Assembly (NCBI GenBank): GCA_012295275.1
Contig: CM022679.1
Coordinates: 25,526,407 to 25,590,406 of the forward strand
DNA: 64,000 bases
Reading direction: 5' to 3'
DNA from: Chrysomallon squamiferum
Taxonomy: Eukaryota; Mollusca; Gastropoda; Neomphalida; Peltospiridae
The notes below the pieces were generated by a model. That model was given only the letters and a program-made list of their open reading frames with translations, ran no database searches and was not told the DNA's origin. Each line of letters starts with the position of its first letter. Position 1 is the first letter of the stretch. Positions 45,895 to 59,745 of the stretch are shown here, piece after piece. The position numbers were made by a program, and so were the translations under genes.

Positions 45895-46669
45895 TTAAAA
45901 AAAAAAAAAAAATTCAGAATGATGTATGGAATAAACTATTTTAAAATATTGATATTTTTTATAATAACATTCCCTATCCTGTTTCAGGATGTTTTCCATA
46001 TCTTCTTCAAAAAAAAAAAAAAGATGAAGAACAATATCATGTTAAATTGAGAAAATAAAATGCGATGAATTGGTATTAACAGTTTATGAAGAAGTTAGCA
46101 TTAAAAAATCATGAGTGCTAAATTTTTCATCCAAGATAATTATTTATGTTGAATTTTAGTATGTGTTAGTTGTTTTCTATTGTTAAGGACAAGTTGATGA
46201 ATGTAAAATGTTAGTATTTGAAAGAGTTTGTGTTTTGTTGTTTAAACAGTTCTCATTATTAATAATTATATTTAATATTTATGTTGTTTATTTATTGAAA
46301 AACTTGAAAGTTATTTTTGTATTTGTGATAAATATAATTAATAAAAGAAAATTATTTTACTTTTTTACTTTTTTATTGTTTTATTTGAAAATAATAAAAT
46401 TATTACAATAGCAGATAAACATTTTAAAAACGAAAAAGTCTTTAAAAATAAAAACCTATTACTACCAATAAATGATATATATATATATATATATATTTAT
46501 TTATTTATCTTTTTTTTTTTTGAGATGTAAATTAATTTTAAAATTATTATTATTTTTATAATTCACGCTCATTTATAAAATATTATTTTGCTATTAAACA
46601 TCATTAGGTATCAAACAATACTTTGTGTAATGATGACATGAAAGAGGCAAGCATGGGACCATTTTTGTC

Positions 46670-47115
46670 TGTTAGGAAGTAATGGATCTTTTATATACAA
46701 CATCCTGTAAAACTGTGAGGCATAAGGATTCAGAATTAATGATTCACTATATGATCACTTTAATAGCTTAGCACTTAAAATTTTTCAAAAGTCTGAAGTT
46801 GCAACTGATGCCTCATGGCATCATAACTAAAAACTTTTTCAGCCTTTTGAAAACACACACATTATATAATGTAATGTTTCCAAACATGGTGGTGCATTGT
46901 GTTTTTATGAAAAATGGATTGGGACCTGGGACAAAAAAAAAAAAAAAAGATAGAGAAACACTGCTATGGACAGAACAGCACATACATCAGCTTTTGATAA
47001 ACCAGTCTGGCAAGAATGTGAGATAAGCAAAGGAATTGAACAATGGAGAATTGATCCTGGGACCTCATGAGGATTAGATCTGCGCTCTTGACAAACTGAG
47101 GTACAGATAACATTT
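46670..47115 (-). mobile_element. Interrupted tRNA-derived SINE
   Basis: Read on the - strand, the head (about 47115-46965) has a tRNA-like segment with a degenerate B box (GGATCAATTCTC) and the block GACTGGTTTATCAAAAGCTG. The body (46705-46676) carries the TATATAAAAGATCCATTAC core. The two parts are separated by about 250 bp that I cannot assign, so the copy was split or rearranged. Divergence indicates an old insertion. Confidence 0.6.
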
Positions 47116-47409
47116 TTTGTTTTTACTTTGGTTAAATGGAACATTTAGCAGATATGTGTGGCAGTACGTTGTTTCTCATATTAACACCTCAAAACCTGAC
47201 AATCTAGTTTGTTAATGATGTTGACACTGAAAATAACTTGCCACACAGTGTTTATGATACAGCTAATACATATTACAATATCTGTACTTTATGGAGCGCG
47301 GCTTTTATGCCGAGCACCAAGATGAAAAACAAAAACAAGCATTGTCAATCTTTCGGCACATTTTGTGGCAAAAGAGAATGGTGTAGAAATAGATGAGTGA
47401 TTGCTGGAG

Positions 47410-48260
47410 TAGTTTTGTTTGATTTATTGTGGCACATGTCCAATCTTCATTGTGCTAATGATACAGGTCTAATAACCTGTACAAATAATGGTACAGAAAT
47501 GAACAAAGCATGACACACATCATGTGTTCATCTATAAAGGATATTAACATTTTTCTCTTTTTGGGTAAATTACAGTTTATGATGGCACATGTCCAAATGT
47601 AATTATGCTGATCATGCAGTTTTTCATAACATATATTGATTATGATGAAACAGAAGAAAATCAAAGCTCAGCAAAAATCATGCATTTTATATATACAGAT
47701 ACGTACTAGGTTTTACCAATGCTCAGTTTTAGAACAGGGATTGGAAAAAACAAAAATTTATAATAACATCACTTCCAATTGGTTAACCTTTACAAATTTT
47801 TAGAGAAGAAAATAAAAAAGAAAAGAATAAATATTTTTTTTTTTTTTTTTTTTAAATTGAATTTTATATGTAACCGGATTTTCAAAGTTTCAGATAAACA
47901 TAATGAATTGCAATATATGTGTGGTATCAGAACTGTAGCCACCAGCTTGTGACACACTGCAGTACATAGAATCTTTCACACTAACAATACACTGCATTAT
48001 ACTACAGACACTTATTGTTGTGCTTACTGCAATATTTCCCATTCCAACCATGTGTGCCACAGATGTGTTACAACACTACCATTCTGGATACAACATGCTA
48101 AAGTGTAAACAGCACCAAGAGAATTGGAGACAAAACCACAGGCATTGCAGGCCACATGATCAGTTCTCTTCAGAGTAGCAGCTGGATAATTTCCAATTCC
48201 AACTTGTGTCTCACAGCTGTGGTTATCATAGCTATAGCATTTTTCTTTCCTATAAGAATC
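47410..48260. repeat. Two local tandem duplications of about 170 bp
   Basis: The block GGCACATGTCCAA(T/A) recurs about 165-170 bp apart (about 47430 and 47584). Further on, ATTTCC(C/A)ATTCCAAC recurs about 165 bp apart (about 48031 and 48190). Both are two-copy repeats in non-coding DNA. Confidence 0.65.
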
Positions 48261-48379
48261 ACAGAAAAAGAACTCTTTTTCCTAAAAAGAGTCTATCATA
48301 CGGTGGTAATAACAGGTTATGTCTCTGATACCAATACAGACGATATCTCTGACAATTTATAACTTTAATCATAAAATAA

Positions 48380-49030
48380 AAACATAAAATTCATTTACAG
48401 TATCAGTGTTTCACATTAACACAAGTTAACAAAAAACTTTTTTTTTTTTTTTTTAAATGCTGCAAATGGTGGTATTTTATAATTATTTTACAATCTCTGA
48501 CAGTTATCTCTTTGCTGTAATTCTTGTAGCTATTAATAAAATTTGCCGAGATTTCAATAAAAAATATATATTTATTCACATAATGAGAATGTTCCTCACA
48601 TTAATATAAGAAATTAAACTTTCTGCAGAAAATGGTAATTATTTGACAATCTTTTACAGTTATTTTCTTTGCTGTAATTCTTGTAGCTGTTAATAAAATT
48701 GTGAGGTTTCAAAAAACAAATATTTATTCATTATAAGAGTATATATCTGATTAACACAAGTTCATGATATATATTTATATTTTAACTGCGGCAAATGATG
48801 TTTTAAAATTATTTGACAATAATTATTATTTCTCTATTGTAGCTACATTCTCTTGTACTTATTAATAAAAGTTGCTTAGATTAAAAAAAAAAAAATTTTT
48901 ATTTATTCCCAATATTATCAATGAATATATCACATAAACACAAATTCAGGAGATGTTTTTATTTTAACTGCAGATGATATTTTGTAATTATTTGACAATT
49001 ATTTCTCTGCTCCAGATAGATACTCTCATA
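48380..49030. repeat. About 150-170-bp satellite-like array, four units
   Basis: Four units carry, in order, CACATTAACACAAGTT-like, CTGC(A/G)(G)CAAATG, ATTATTTGACAAT, TTTCTTTGCTGTA and TATTAATAAAA segments. Spacing is roughly 150-170 bp. Units are diverged; no gene overlaps. Confidence 0.78.
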
Positions 49031-49231
49031 GGTCTCATACCTTGATTATGTGCCAAAGTTTCTGATATTTCATGTGTCTGAGATTTTTACAAGAGCTGTA
49101 TTGCTTGCTTGTTCATTTCTGACATATTTACTACTTCTGTGTCTGCTTATAACCAGGAGTTTTCTCAGTTGTCATGAACAAAAAATCATATAAATAATTT
49201 TTGTTTTAGGCTTTGTTACTTCATCTTTTTT

Positions 49232-49235
<4 letters not shown>

Positions 49236-49279
<44 letters not shown>
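49236..49279. repeat. (TG)n microsatellite
   Basis: Pure TG dinucleotide of about 44 bp. Confidence 0.97.
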
Positions 49280-49283
<4 letters not shown>

Positions 49284-50329
49284 GACTGGTTAATGGATTG
49301 AAGAATATAGCAGAATGAATTAATGGTTTGATGGAGATGAATGGACAAAAGTGTTCTTATTGATAAATAGAAAAAGCAGACAAATATTGATAGATTAGAG
49401 AACATAGATAAATAATTAGATAGATAGATAAATAGGTATATGTATGTTTAAAACCAAATGATGTGACTATAATAAAAATGTCTGTGTACTTTTTGTATAA
49501 AATATTGCAAATACGGGTAAAACTGATTGATTTTAAATTTGAATACATAATGACTGACTTTTCAGGAAAAAACGTGGGAATATTAATTATACATAATGTT
49601 TAAAAAAAAAAAAAAAAAAAACCATGCTTCTATTTATGTGCAGATGAAAAAAGGCTTGGGTATATTATTTTCATACATTATATTTTCAAAAAAAGAAGAA
49701 GATGAAGAAGAAAAGCATTTTTCCATTCATTTTCTTCAGGGTTTTTTTATATCTTTTTTCTTTCACTATAATTATAACAGACAAAACTTTGCTGATGAGA
49801 CCTTGCATTTCATATTTGATGAATTATAATGGCTGTATGTAAATCTTTAAAGCTACTGGCAGAACAAAACTGTTGTGTTTATTTTGAACAAACTGAAAAT
49901 AGATTCTGTTCAAGTAGTTCTAAGTGCCCTTTCTTAAACTGACTGGCTAATACAAAATATATTACACACACTGCCATAATTTAAATAGACTTTGTCGTTA
50001 CATAAATTTTGTTGGCAATGGAGAGTGCTTAAAGACAGATCTAATTGTGAATCTGTGTGTGTTCTGTTGATAATGTGTGTGTGTGTGTGTGTGTGTGGGT
50101 GAATGTGTGTTTGTATATTCATGTGTGTATGCATATGAGAACATATATGAATGTCAGTTGTTTGTGTATGCATGTTTGTATTTATATGTGTGTGTGTATG
50201 TGTGTGTGTCTACATTTATTAAAAGCATCATACTTGTTATTTAGAAACATTCAGGTTATGAGAAAAACCTCCTTCAACTACTTTTTGGTCTCATAACAGC
50301 TTAGGATTTTTTATTATAAATTTTTCCAA

Positions 50330-50450
50330 ATACAGGACAGCACATTCCATAACCTTTGACACTGGGCCACTGTGTGGATTCAGTCTGTAATATCTCAGAG
50401 AACTCAAATCAGACCTGTGCTCTAAACATTAGACTAAGCATGAACAATTC
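50330..50450 (-). mobile_element. Degenerate SINE head
   Basis: AGGACAGCACATTCCATAAC followed by CTTTGACAC and a tRNA-like segment runs in the same order as the - strand SINE at 46965-47115 (there GACAGAACAGCACATACATC then TTTTGATAAACC). It is a heavily mutated copy. Confidence 0.5.
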
Positions 50451-51435
50451 TTTGAAGTGAAGGCCACATGAGACCACAGCTCATATCCAGGTGGGCCTCA
50501 CTATTAATAATCTTATTTACTTCATAAAATAATGTATGCCATTCAGAAAGCCCTATGGGCCACAGTTAAACAAAACAAATTTTTACTTAATTTTTTTTTC
50601 ACCATTTTATTTTATTTATTTATTTATTATTATTATTTTTTAAATAAATGATCTGAGAGTGGGGAAAAGCTTTTCCTCATGTGTTTGAAGATGGGTAAGT
50701 TTAAAAGAAGATGTTTGCAGAGAGATATTCATCATTTCATTATCACAGATAGGTGTTCATCATCTACCTAAATCAAATAAACACACATTAAGGTGAGTAA
50801 GTGCAAACATGCATCATAAAAGACAATGTCTGCATGTGTTTTTGCAGGAATATATAAGAAGTTTGCATCACACCCATCTGAAACATAATTACATCCAGCT
50901 ATAAATATGATATTACAAACACAATTAACCATGTTCAAAGATACAGACTTTTTGAACTGAAGAGTTCTTAAGGGCAGATCACTGCGATTTTTGTTCCTGA
51001 ATATCAGTGCTAACTGCTGCAAGGCAAATCACAGTTTGTAAATGCTTTTGTTTTCACCACTGTTCTTTGGTGTTGAAAAACTTCAAGAACTCTTGTCATT
51101 CAAAAAAAAAAAAAAAAAGAAGAAGAAGAAAGACAATAAAAAAAAAAAACCTATGTTCTTATGAAACTTCTTCATCTTACAAAGAAGAAAAAAGTTTCCA
51201 GCTAAGATAATGCAGGTGTAACAGTTAGCTGTCTGACACTGTAATTATTTCTACCTGTGTGGCAGGTGAGACTTCAAGTACTGCTAACAATACACCTGGC
51301 TCTGGTTTGTGTATTTTGTAGTAAAAAGGTCAACAATTGCAATTAACTTTTTGCTCTCTCAGTATATCATTCTTTTACCTCATCCTGATCTCTGGCTTTG
51401 TAGCTGTCTTCATTTCTCTGCATGCTTTTTTTATG

Positions 51436-51438
<3 letters not shown>

Positions 51439-51494
<56 letters not shown>

Positions 51495-51880
51495 AATCTC
51501 ATCATTATCATTATTTTAACAGTGACTTCATTAATGTTATGTTACTCATAAATAATTTTCTAAAATAAACACTATAATAAAAAAACTTGACTCCTTCACT
51601 CTTTTTATCTCTCTGTATATTTCTCTTTCCCTCACTCACTTTCTATTTCTCTGTATTTCTCTCTTTCCTTCCTTACACTTTCTATCTTTCTGTATTTCTC
51701 TCTTTCTCTCCATCCCTCTTTTTATCTCTCTGTCTATTTCTCTTTCCCTCACTCTTTCTATTTCTCTGTATTTCTCTCTTTCCCTCCTCACACTTTCTAT
51801 CTTTCTGTATTTCTCTCTTTCTCTCCATCCCTCTTTCTACCTCTGTGTATTTCTCTCCCTCCATAATTCCATCTCTCTCA
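51439..51880. repeat. (CT)n tract and CT-rich minisatellite
   Basis: A pure CT run (51439-51491) is followed, after about 100 bp of unique sequence, by a CT-rich array (51590-51870). Segments such as TCTGTATTTCTCTCTTTC recur within a larger period of about 120 bp. Confidence 0.9.
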
Positions 51881-52939
51881 GATTTTCTTTTTCACAAAAG
51901 AAACATATAAAATATTAATAAATTATCATGAAAACTTTGTTTAAATTCTCCAAATACTCAAAATAAAAAAAAAAAAAAAAAAAAAAAAAAAGTCATAAAA
52001 AAAAAATAATAACTGACTCTTTTATAAAAAAAAAAAAAAAAAAAAATAAATAAATGTGATTATTTTTGTTTTATTAAGATCGTTTTTAGCAACTGTTTAA
52101 TTGTGATGACTATCAAACAGTTGGGTATCACGTGATAACATCTGTACTGAATTCTGCATCTGTGCACATGGCAAAATGTAAATTGGTTGAAATCTGATAG
52201 CATTACTTCTAAATATAAAGCAGTGCATTGTATAATCTGATCTGGCAAGTTCTAAACAACTTATACAGTCATCAGAATAAACCGACTTCTGTCGACATTT
52301 TCAATTAGTGTGAAAAGCTGTGATAGAGTGTAAAACGGTTCATGCATATATATAAGCCATGCCATTTCTGTTTATTGAAAAGAAAATAACTGTAAATATG
52401 CTGTTGATTTGAAAATAAATAAATTTCTAAAAAAAACAAAACAAAAAAAACACCTAAAATCCCAATGTTTTTAATAAATAATTTTATAAATAGAAATAAA
52501 ATTATAATTATAGTGAAGACAGGGATATTAAATAAATAAACTTCATTGAAAGGCTTAAAAAAAAAAACCAAAAACAATTAGGTGATTAAATTTCCATGAA
52601 GTTAAATTTATTTAATTAAAAAGAAAACAGCTAGATAATCTATTAATGTTTGAAATTAAGATGGCTTTAGTAGATAAACTAAGAGAAAAGAAGATTGATT
52701 CTCTGAAAATTGCATCAAACAATTATTACAATTAAGGAGGAATTGTGGCTTTTTTTTCTTCACATAAGAAAAACAGTATTGAAGAAATGAAAAGGGTGAA
52801 CTGTAGTTTGAAAAATACATCAATGATGAATGAGTAAACAGTTAACAATTTTTGTCTGTCCATCCACTTGTCTGTCTTACCATTAAAATAATATAAATTA
52901 GATGGTTATGGATTCTCTGAGGTAATTAATATCAGCTGG

Positions 52940-53860
52940 ATTAATACAATATTATTAAGCTGGAGGACATATCATTAAAATGGGTATTACCATATTATCA
53001 CTAAGATGTATATAACATCATTACAAGGGATATACTATTTCTAGGACAGATATATTATCATTAGAATGAATATAATATCACTGAAATGGATAATATTACA
53101 AAGATGGATATATAACATGACTGAGAAGAATATAATATTACTAAAATGGATATCATATCAGTGAGATATATAATATTACTAAAACGGAGATAATATGACT
53201 CAGGTGAATATTAATATTACTAGGATTGGTATAATATAACTGAGATTGATGTAATATCAGGATATAATATTTTGATATACCATTACTATAATGGATACAA
53301 TATCCTAAGATGGATTTAATATCAGATGGATATCATATCAGTGAGATATATAATATTACTAAAATGGATAAAATATTTCTAAGATGAATAGAATATCACT
53401 ATGGTGGATATAACACCATCATGATGATATATTACTATTAAAGAAAAATATATTTAAAAAAAAATGAATATAATAATACTAAGGCAGTTATAATAATAAT
53501 TACATTACATTGGACATATCACTGAAGTGAACATAACACCACTTGAATTATTAGTACCACTGGATACAATACAATCAAGATACTCTGGTACACAGAAGCC
53601 AATGCAGACATCATACCCACTGAACATTAGCAACCCAAGGGAATAGAGAACATCACTGAGAATAAAAAGCAACTGGGTGGATGTGATAGCTCTAAAGTGG
53701 CTTTGTCACTATCATGGTGGATTTGATATCACCAATACTGATATAATGACAGTAATATAGATAATAGCACCTGTGTGAATATAGCAGGTAACATCTCTAA
53801 GATTGATACATGACTATCAAGATTGATATAATATAAACAGAAAGGATATATTGCCACTCA
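52940..53860. repeat. Degenerate minisatellite of about 20-22 bp unit
   Basis: Roughly 40 imperfect units of the type GATATAATATCACTAAGATG cover about 900 bp, most regular between 53040 and 53440 and decaying towards the right. Confidence 0.85.
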
Positions 53861-54529
53861 TGAGGATCTAGCAGCTGGGTAGATTTAATAAGAAGCTGAG
53901 GAGTACACAGAACATACAAGTAACATCACTGAAGTTGTGTCTTGTTGCTTAGTGTGATTAGCAACAAAACCACAGGGATGTGAGACTGCCAGCAGGTGAA
54001 AATGTTGTAAATGGAGGCAGAGCAAAGAGTGATAAGCTTGGTTTTTGTTTGTATCAGACAAGAGAGAGAAAGTCAGGCTGGTTTGTAATGGTGGTGAACA
54101 ACTAATGAATGAATGTTTTAGATGATTCCAGTATAAAATGAAATAGGTTGACATTTGTGAATGAATGAATGAATGATGTTTAACAATACTTTAATATTAA
54201 CTGTTAGTAAGTGGTAATGATATTTGATGATTTTGCATTCACCTTGATCAATGGAGGACATAGAGAGACAGACAGAGAGAGACAAAAAAAAAAGAAAGAG
54301 CAAGCCAGACAGACACACAGACACAGAAACAGAGAGATAGATCAGTTCTCTTTGCTGGTGATGGAGAAATGGACGAACAGACGAGAACCATTATCTGCTT
54401 ACACATCCATCACTGATGTATTCTTTAAACCATTCGTTTCTTCATTCTCCTCGTTTCTAACATGAAGAAAAAACACAACACCCCAGACCTACAGGTATGT
54501 GTGACTGGCACGTTTTTTGTCTACCACTT

Positions 54530-54780
54530 GTAGTGTGAACCTTTAGCGTGGAATGACTGGTATGGCACCGGCAGAAATCCTGTTGCCCTTTGGGTGGCAC
54601 CTGAGTTCATCTCCAACTGCATGTCTTTCATACCTGACTACAAGAACTGGATAAAGAGGAGAAAACCCATGCTTACAGGTCTCCACAATCCTCTCTGTAT
54701 TACAACTCTCTGAGTTAGAAACAGAAACAGGTACAACATCCAGCAAATTAACTCTATTTACACACAACATTATTGCACTA
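54530..54780. other. Less AT-rich island with an open frame, unassigned
   Basis: About 130 bases from 54535 are open on the + strand, between an acceptor-like CTTGTAG and a possible donor ACAG|GTCTCC near 54679. They would encode about 45 residues including NDWYGTGRNPVALWVAPEF. The - strand is open for 75 codons over the same place. Part of the - strand also looks like a decayed tRNA-type SINE promoter. I recognise no family and do not call a gene. Confidence 0.25.
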
Positions 54781-55984
54781 AATCTTCAGGCTTTGGTATA
54801 CCATCCATGTTTTTCAGCTAAAAAAAAAAAAAAAAAAAAAAAAAGTTCTTCTTTACGATGTTTTTTTGAAAGTAGTGTCTTCATTTCCTTTAAATTACCT
54901 GCCTCCCCTTTGCCAAAAAGAGCCATGGACCTGTCCATTATCCTATTACCCCCTTCTGGTACTAATTAGCTCTTCCATCCTCTAGTGACTAGAGAGAGGT
55001 ATCAGAGCAATGGTTTGGGATATTATTGTATGTATATACTAAATACAGAGTGGATAAACGGTATTGTTTGAAACTCATATAGAACTTATGGAATTTACCA
55101 CAAGCTGTGTGTGTTATTATAAGTGGAAATTTTAATAGCAGATGTTAATGTGATAATATTTTATTTATGTATTTATTTTTTTGTGTGACTGAACAAAATT
55201 AATTGATTCACAAAAATTAAGGTAAGAGTTTAATTCTTAATGATCTTTTTATATTTTTAATTATTATTATTATTATTTTTTTTTAAATTAATTTAACATA
55301 TTTTTTAAAATTTTAAAATTTTATTATTTTAAATGTTCATTTTAATGCACTAAATTATTTATGAATATAATTTTACGATATTTAAGAGTTATTTTACAAA
55401 AAAAAGAAGTAGAAATGTATGTAAATATAAATTATTTCAACTACTGAATTATACAGCATCATTAACTTTGTAAACATTTGTTTTCTTTTTACAATACATT
55501 AATATTTTATTTTACTTCATTTTATTATTTATTTTGAAGTGTGCTTCTTTTTTATTTTTTGTTAATTTTGACCAGTGAAATAAAATATTTGTAAAAATAC
55601 ATAAAAATTCATTTAATACACTAAAATATAAACAGTTTGGTACTGAATCTTCTTTTATGAAAAATATTTTTAAAGTTTTATTCATTTTAAATTTTTATTC
55701 ATTTTAAAATATTAAAATATTTGTCAATATAAGCAAGAAGCATCTCTCTTTTTCTCTTTGTGTCTTTCTCTTTCTGTCTCTGTTTCTCTGTCTCTCTCTC
55801 ACACAAAATATCAGCAGTCATCAGTAACTAATTTTTACAGCAATGAACCTCTGTAAAGATGATTTTGAAGCTGCCATGTCCAACTTCTTTCAATTACTGA
55901 AATCAAATTATGTTGTTTTGTTTTTTTTACTTTCATACACACACACACACACACACACACTATAAATTAATTATTTTGTTGTAT

Positions 55985-56050
55985 TTACCATTGATTTAAC
56001 ACCCAACAGCCAGTATGTTTTTTGTGCTGGGATGTCATTAAACCAAACAT
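55985..56050 (+). mobile_element. Probable SINE 3' tail fragment
   Basis: The stretch CCAACAGCCAGTATG then GTGCTGGGATGTCATTAAAC resembles the 3' end of the SINE family described above, from memory only. It is a short isolated fragment. Confidence 0.35.
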
Positions 56051-57782
56051 CAAAATTAAATAATTTTATTACAAAGGATATAATGTTTTTACAAAGAATA
56101 CCACAACATACAATACAAAAAAAAATAATAAGATTATTCAAAGTCAGATTTAACTATGACATTTTGATAATAGCTTTAACTTCAACATGCTGTTTTAGTA
56201 TTCAGCTAATTAAATGAACTAATTTTAAAATGACAATTTGTCCTTTTCCAAAGAAATATTGAAAACATTTTTTTTTTAATTTAAATGTTTTTTTTTTTTC
56301 TCAATTTATCACTTTCTTGATATTGTTTTTTTTCTTTTTTATATTTATTCTTAATACTAATTAATTTTAAAATGACAGTTTATCACTTTCTAAACAAATT
56401 TTGTTTATTATTATATTTTTTTTCATACTGTGAATTTTTTTTTTAATTACTCAGACTGCTGTGTATTGTATTGTAATATATATATCTCAATCTTTACAAT
56501 GGCTGGCAGCCATATTGTTCTTGGAAAGGTTCTAGGAATGTTTCTTCTTCTCTTTTTTATAAATTTCTTTATTCCTGTTTACTACAAAGATGCCTAACAT
56601 TGCCACAAATATTTTCCTTAGCATTGTATTAATGGTAGCACATTTAATAAAAAAAAAAAAATACCCTGCCCCCAAATAAAAAATTTTTTAAAAGTAAAGA
56701 AATTTTAAAAACTTCAAAGGGCCATTTTTTTGGTGTTTTTTAACTTACTGTAAAAAAGATTCATTGTTTATTTTTGCAAGTGCTGTGAGCAGGAATGCAT
56801 CTGTAAACCAATTGTTGTAAGCAGTAATGCAACTTGCACTGTAACATTAAGGGACATATCACCTTAAATACATTGTGGTTAGACCTTGGTATCATTTTCA
56901 TTTCATTTCTGAACCTTCACCCTGTCATTATATCATAAATATATATGTCATTATATCATAAAGAAAATTATCATTAAATCATAAAAAGTTAATTATATCT
57001 GTAAATGTGTGTGTGTGTTATATGTGTGTGTGTGTCTTTATTTTGCATGGAGGGCTTTGTTTTGTAGACATGACCCTTCATATAGAATTAGGGATTACGT
57101 CAAATAAGAACATTTGATAAATGTCATTCAGCCTCAAAATTATTATTATTTTATTTTTTTTTTTTTTTTTTTTTTACTTCTGATGAAAAAGGTTGTCTTT
57201 TTGTTTTCTGTTTGGAATATGTCTAATGTTTTAATATCAACATCTTGAATGTAAATGTTTGCTTGTTGAAAACATTCAACCAATTAAACTGATTCATTTT
57301 TTTTTGAAGAAAATTTATCACTTTCCTAAGAAAAATATTTATATTCATATCTTTGAAATCTCAGAACCAATTATATTTTATTATATTTTTGATTTTGAAT
57401 AAAATAAATATAAATGCAAATGTTTTTGGTTCTACTGTATTTAGAACTAGATAAATATATTTCACACTATCTACATGCTTTGGAAAATAAGATTAAACAA
57501 AACAATTTTTATTATATATGACATATGTAAAACATTACATTCTTGAAGAAAGAAAAGATATATCAAATTTCAATTTGTATCATCTGAGTATTCAACATGA
57601 TGAGTATACATAAAGGTAGATTACAGAAACACAGAGTAATCCTCATCTGAACAGACAACTTAGGTTTCTGCCTGGTGCATTCAAGACTTATCTACTTCAT
57701 AACAAAACTATCTGGTGTCAGAACTGTTTACAATGTGCAAAAAGAATGTATGCTGTGAATAATTACAGGTTTTTGAATACTA

Positions 57783-57800
57783 TGAGAGAGAAAAAGAGAG

Positions 57801-57852
<52 letters not shown>

Positions 57853-57876
57853 AAGAGATAGTGAAAGAGAGAGAGA

Positions 57877-57924
<48 letters not shown>

Positions 57925-58005
57925 GTTAAAGTGAGGGAGGAGAGGAATGAAAGAATAACAAAGAGACAGTAAAAAAAGTTCATTTTGTAACAGACTGGGA
58001 CCCCC

Positions 58006-58053
<48 letters not shown>

Positions 58054-58080
58054 CACACACACACACACAAACACACACAT
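57783..58080. repeat. (GA)n and (CA)n microsatellites
   Basis: An impure GA array (57783-57922) and a CA array (58008-58080) are separated by about 85 bp of unique sequence. Confidence 0.97.
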
Positions 58081-58399
58081 CATACATTATATACTCACTC
58101 TGTCTAGACTAACGGATGGGAACAATTTTTGGCTAGAATACAATCCATAAAGCTAAATCAAAATATCTGCGTGTGTGCATAACACTTGCAAATATCCGTT
58201 CAGCTATTGAATATCAAAATGATTACACCCACGTACACGCCATGTAGGATATCTGTGAGCCATTATGTGTATTATATGTAGCAGGAAGACTTCAGAATGT
58301 TTTGAAACAAGAAATCATTCTTTGTTGTTCAGAACATGGTGTGTTGTAATGTTTGATAAAGAATGTAGGAATACACCTTTTACTTCACATCTGTAATAC

Positions 58400-58640
58400 A
58401 CACACACACATACACACACACACACACATGTATATATACATATATATAAAAATATATATACATACATACATATATATATATATATAGAGATATTTACATA
58501 CATACATACATACATATATATATATATAAATATATATATATAGATATTTACATACCTACATATATATATATATACACACACATACACACATACATATATA
58601 AATATACAAAATGCATATATACAAACATACCGACACACAC
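58400..58640. repeat. (CA)n/(TA)n/(CATA)n compound array
   Basis: Alternating CA, TATA and ACATACAT blocks; open frames on the - strand derive only from the repeat. Confidence 0.95.
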
Positions 58641-59129
58641 ATTATATAGATACACAAAAATACACATATATTATATCATACTCACAGACATACACTAATT
58701 TTTTATATAATCTAAATTATGACATTTTTTTTTTCTTTCTACACTACACTTTCTTTTACACAGATGAAAACTTTAAAAACATTCCTTTCAGAGAAGTTGA
58801 AAACTGGACATTTCAAAGTTCTGTTACAAGTACCTGACATATGCACACACACACCACAACACAGCCAAGTCTTGATAACATGTTGTAATCCAGACTACAA
58901 TATGCACACACACACTGATCCTTAGATGCTAAACATTTGTAAAATAATAAAAAATAATAATAAGACAAGAGTCTTGATGGCATGGCAATGGATCAATAGA
59001 AGAATGACTTCAGAAAGTGTTGGAATTTCACCAGCACTGTACTGTTCTTTAAGACAATTCTGATATTTGTTTGTGGGAAGAAATAGTCAGTGGGTATGTT
59101 ATATATCTTCAGTATGTTATATGTTAATT

Positions 59130-59745
59130 ATCATCATCATCAACAGCATCATAATCATCATTATTATTGTTATTGTTATTATTATTATTGTTGTTGTTTT
59201 TGTTGTTGTTGTTGTTGTTGTTGTACTACAGTGATGACAACTATTAAGGTCAGTGATTTTATTATTATTAATTTATTTATTTTAATTTAAATAATTTTGA
59301 CTGTTACAGCCTACTACTACATTACAGTTACTGATATTACTACTATTACTACTATTTATAATTCGTGTGATTATCAAAGTAATTTTATTACTACTACCAC
59401 AGCAGTGACAGCTACTACTACTTATCATATGTTTATTACTGTTATCATTATCATCATCATCATCATTATTCTTATAATAATTATAATTAGTAGTAATAGT
59501 AGTTATTGTTGTTGTTCTAGTAGTAATGGTAGTAGTAGTAGTAACAGTAGGCACAGTAGTTGTAGTAGTAGTGGTGGTTGTGATTTTTGTGGTAGTAGTA
59601 ATTGTAATAGTTGTGGTGATACTGGTGTTGTAATAGTAGTTGTAGTAGTTGTAGTAGTATTGGTGATGGTTATGTTGTAGTAATAGTAGTATCAGTAGTT
59701 GTAGTAACAGTGGGGGTGGTTATGTTGTACTAATAATAGTATGTG
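59130..59745. repeat. Trinucleotide array that switches from ACT to AGT type
   Basis: ATC/ATT/GTT repeats lead into TAC/ACT repeats (59310-59430), then ATC repeats, then AGT/GTA repeats (59485-59745). The ACT and AGT parts are complementary and can fold back on each other. Confidence 0.9.

Noticed and set aside
57746-58083. Frames over GA/CA repeats
   Set aside because: Arg-Glu, Ser-Leu and Cys-Val repeats caused by dinucleotide microsatellites.
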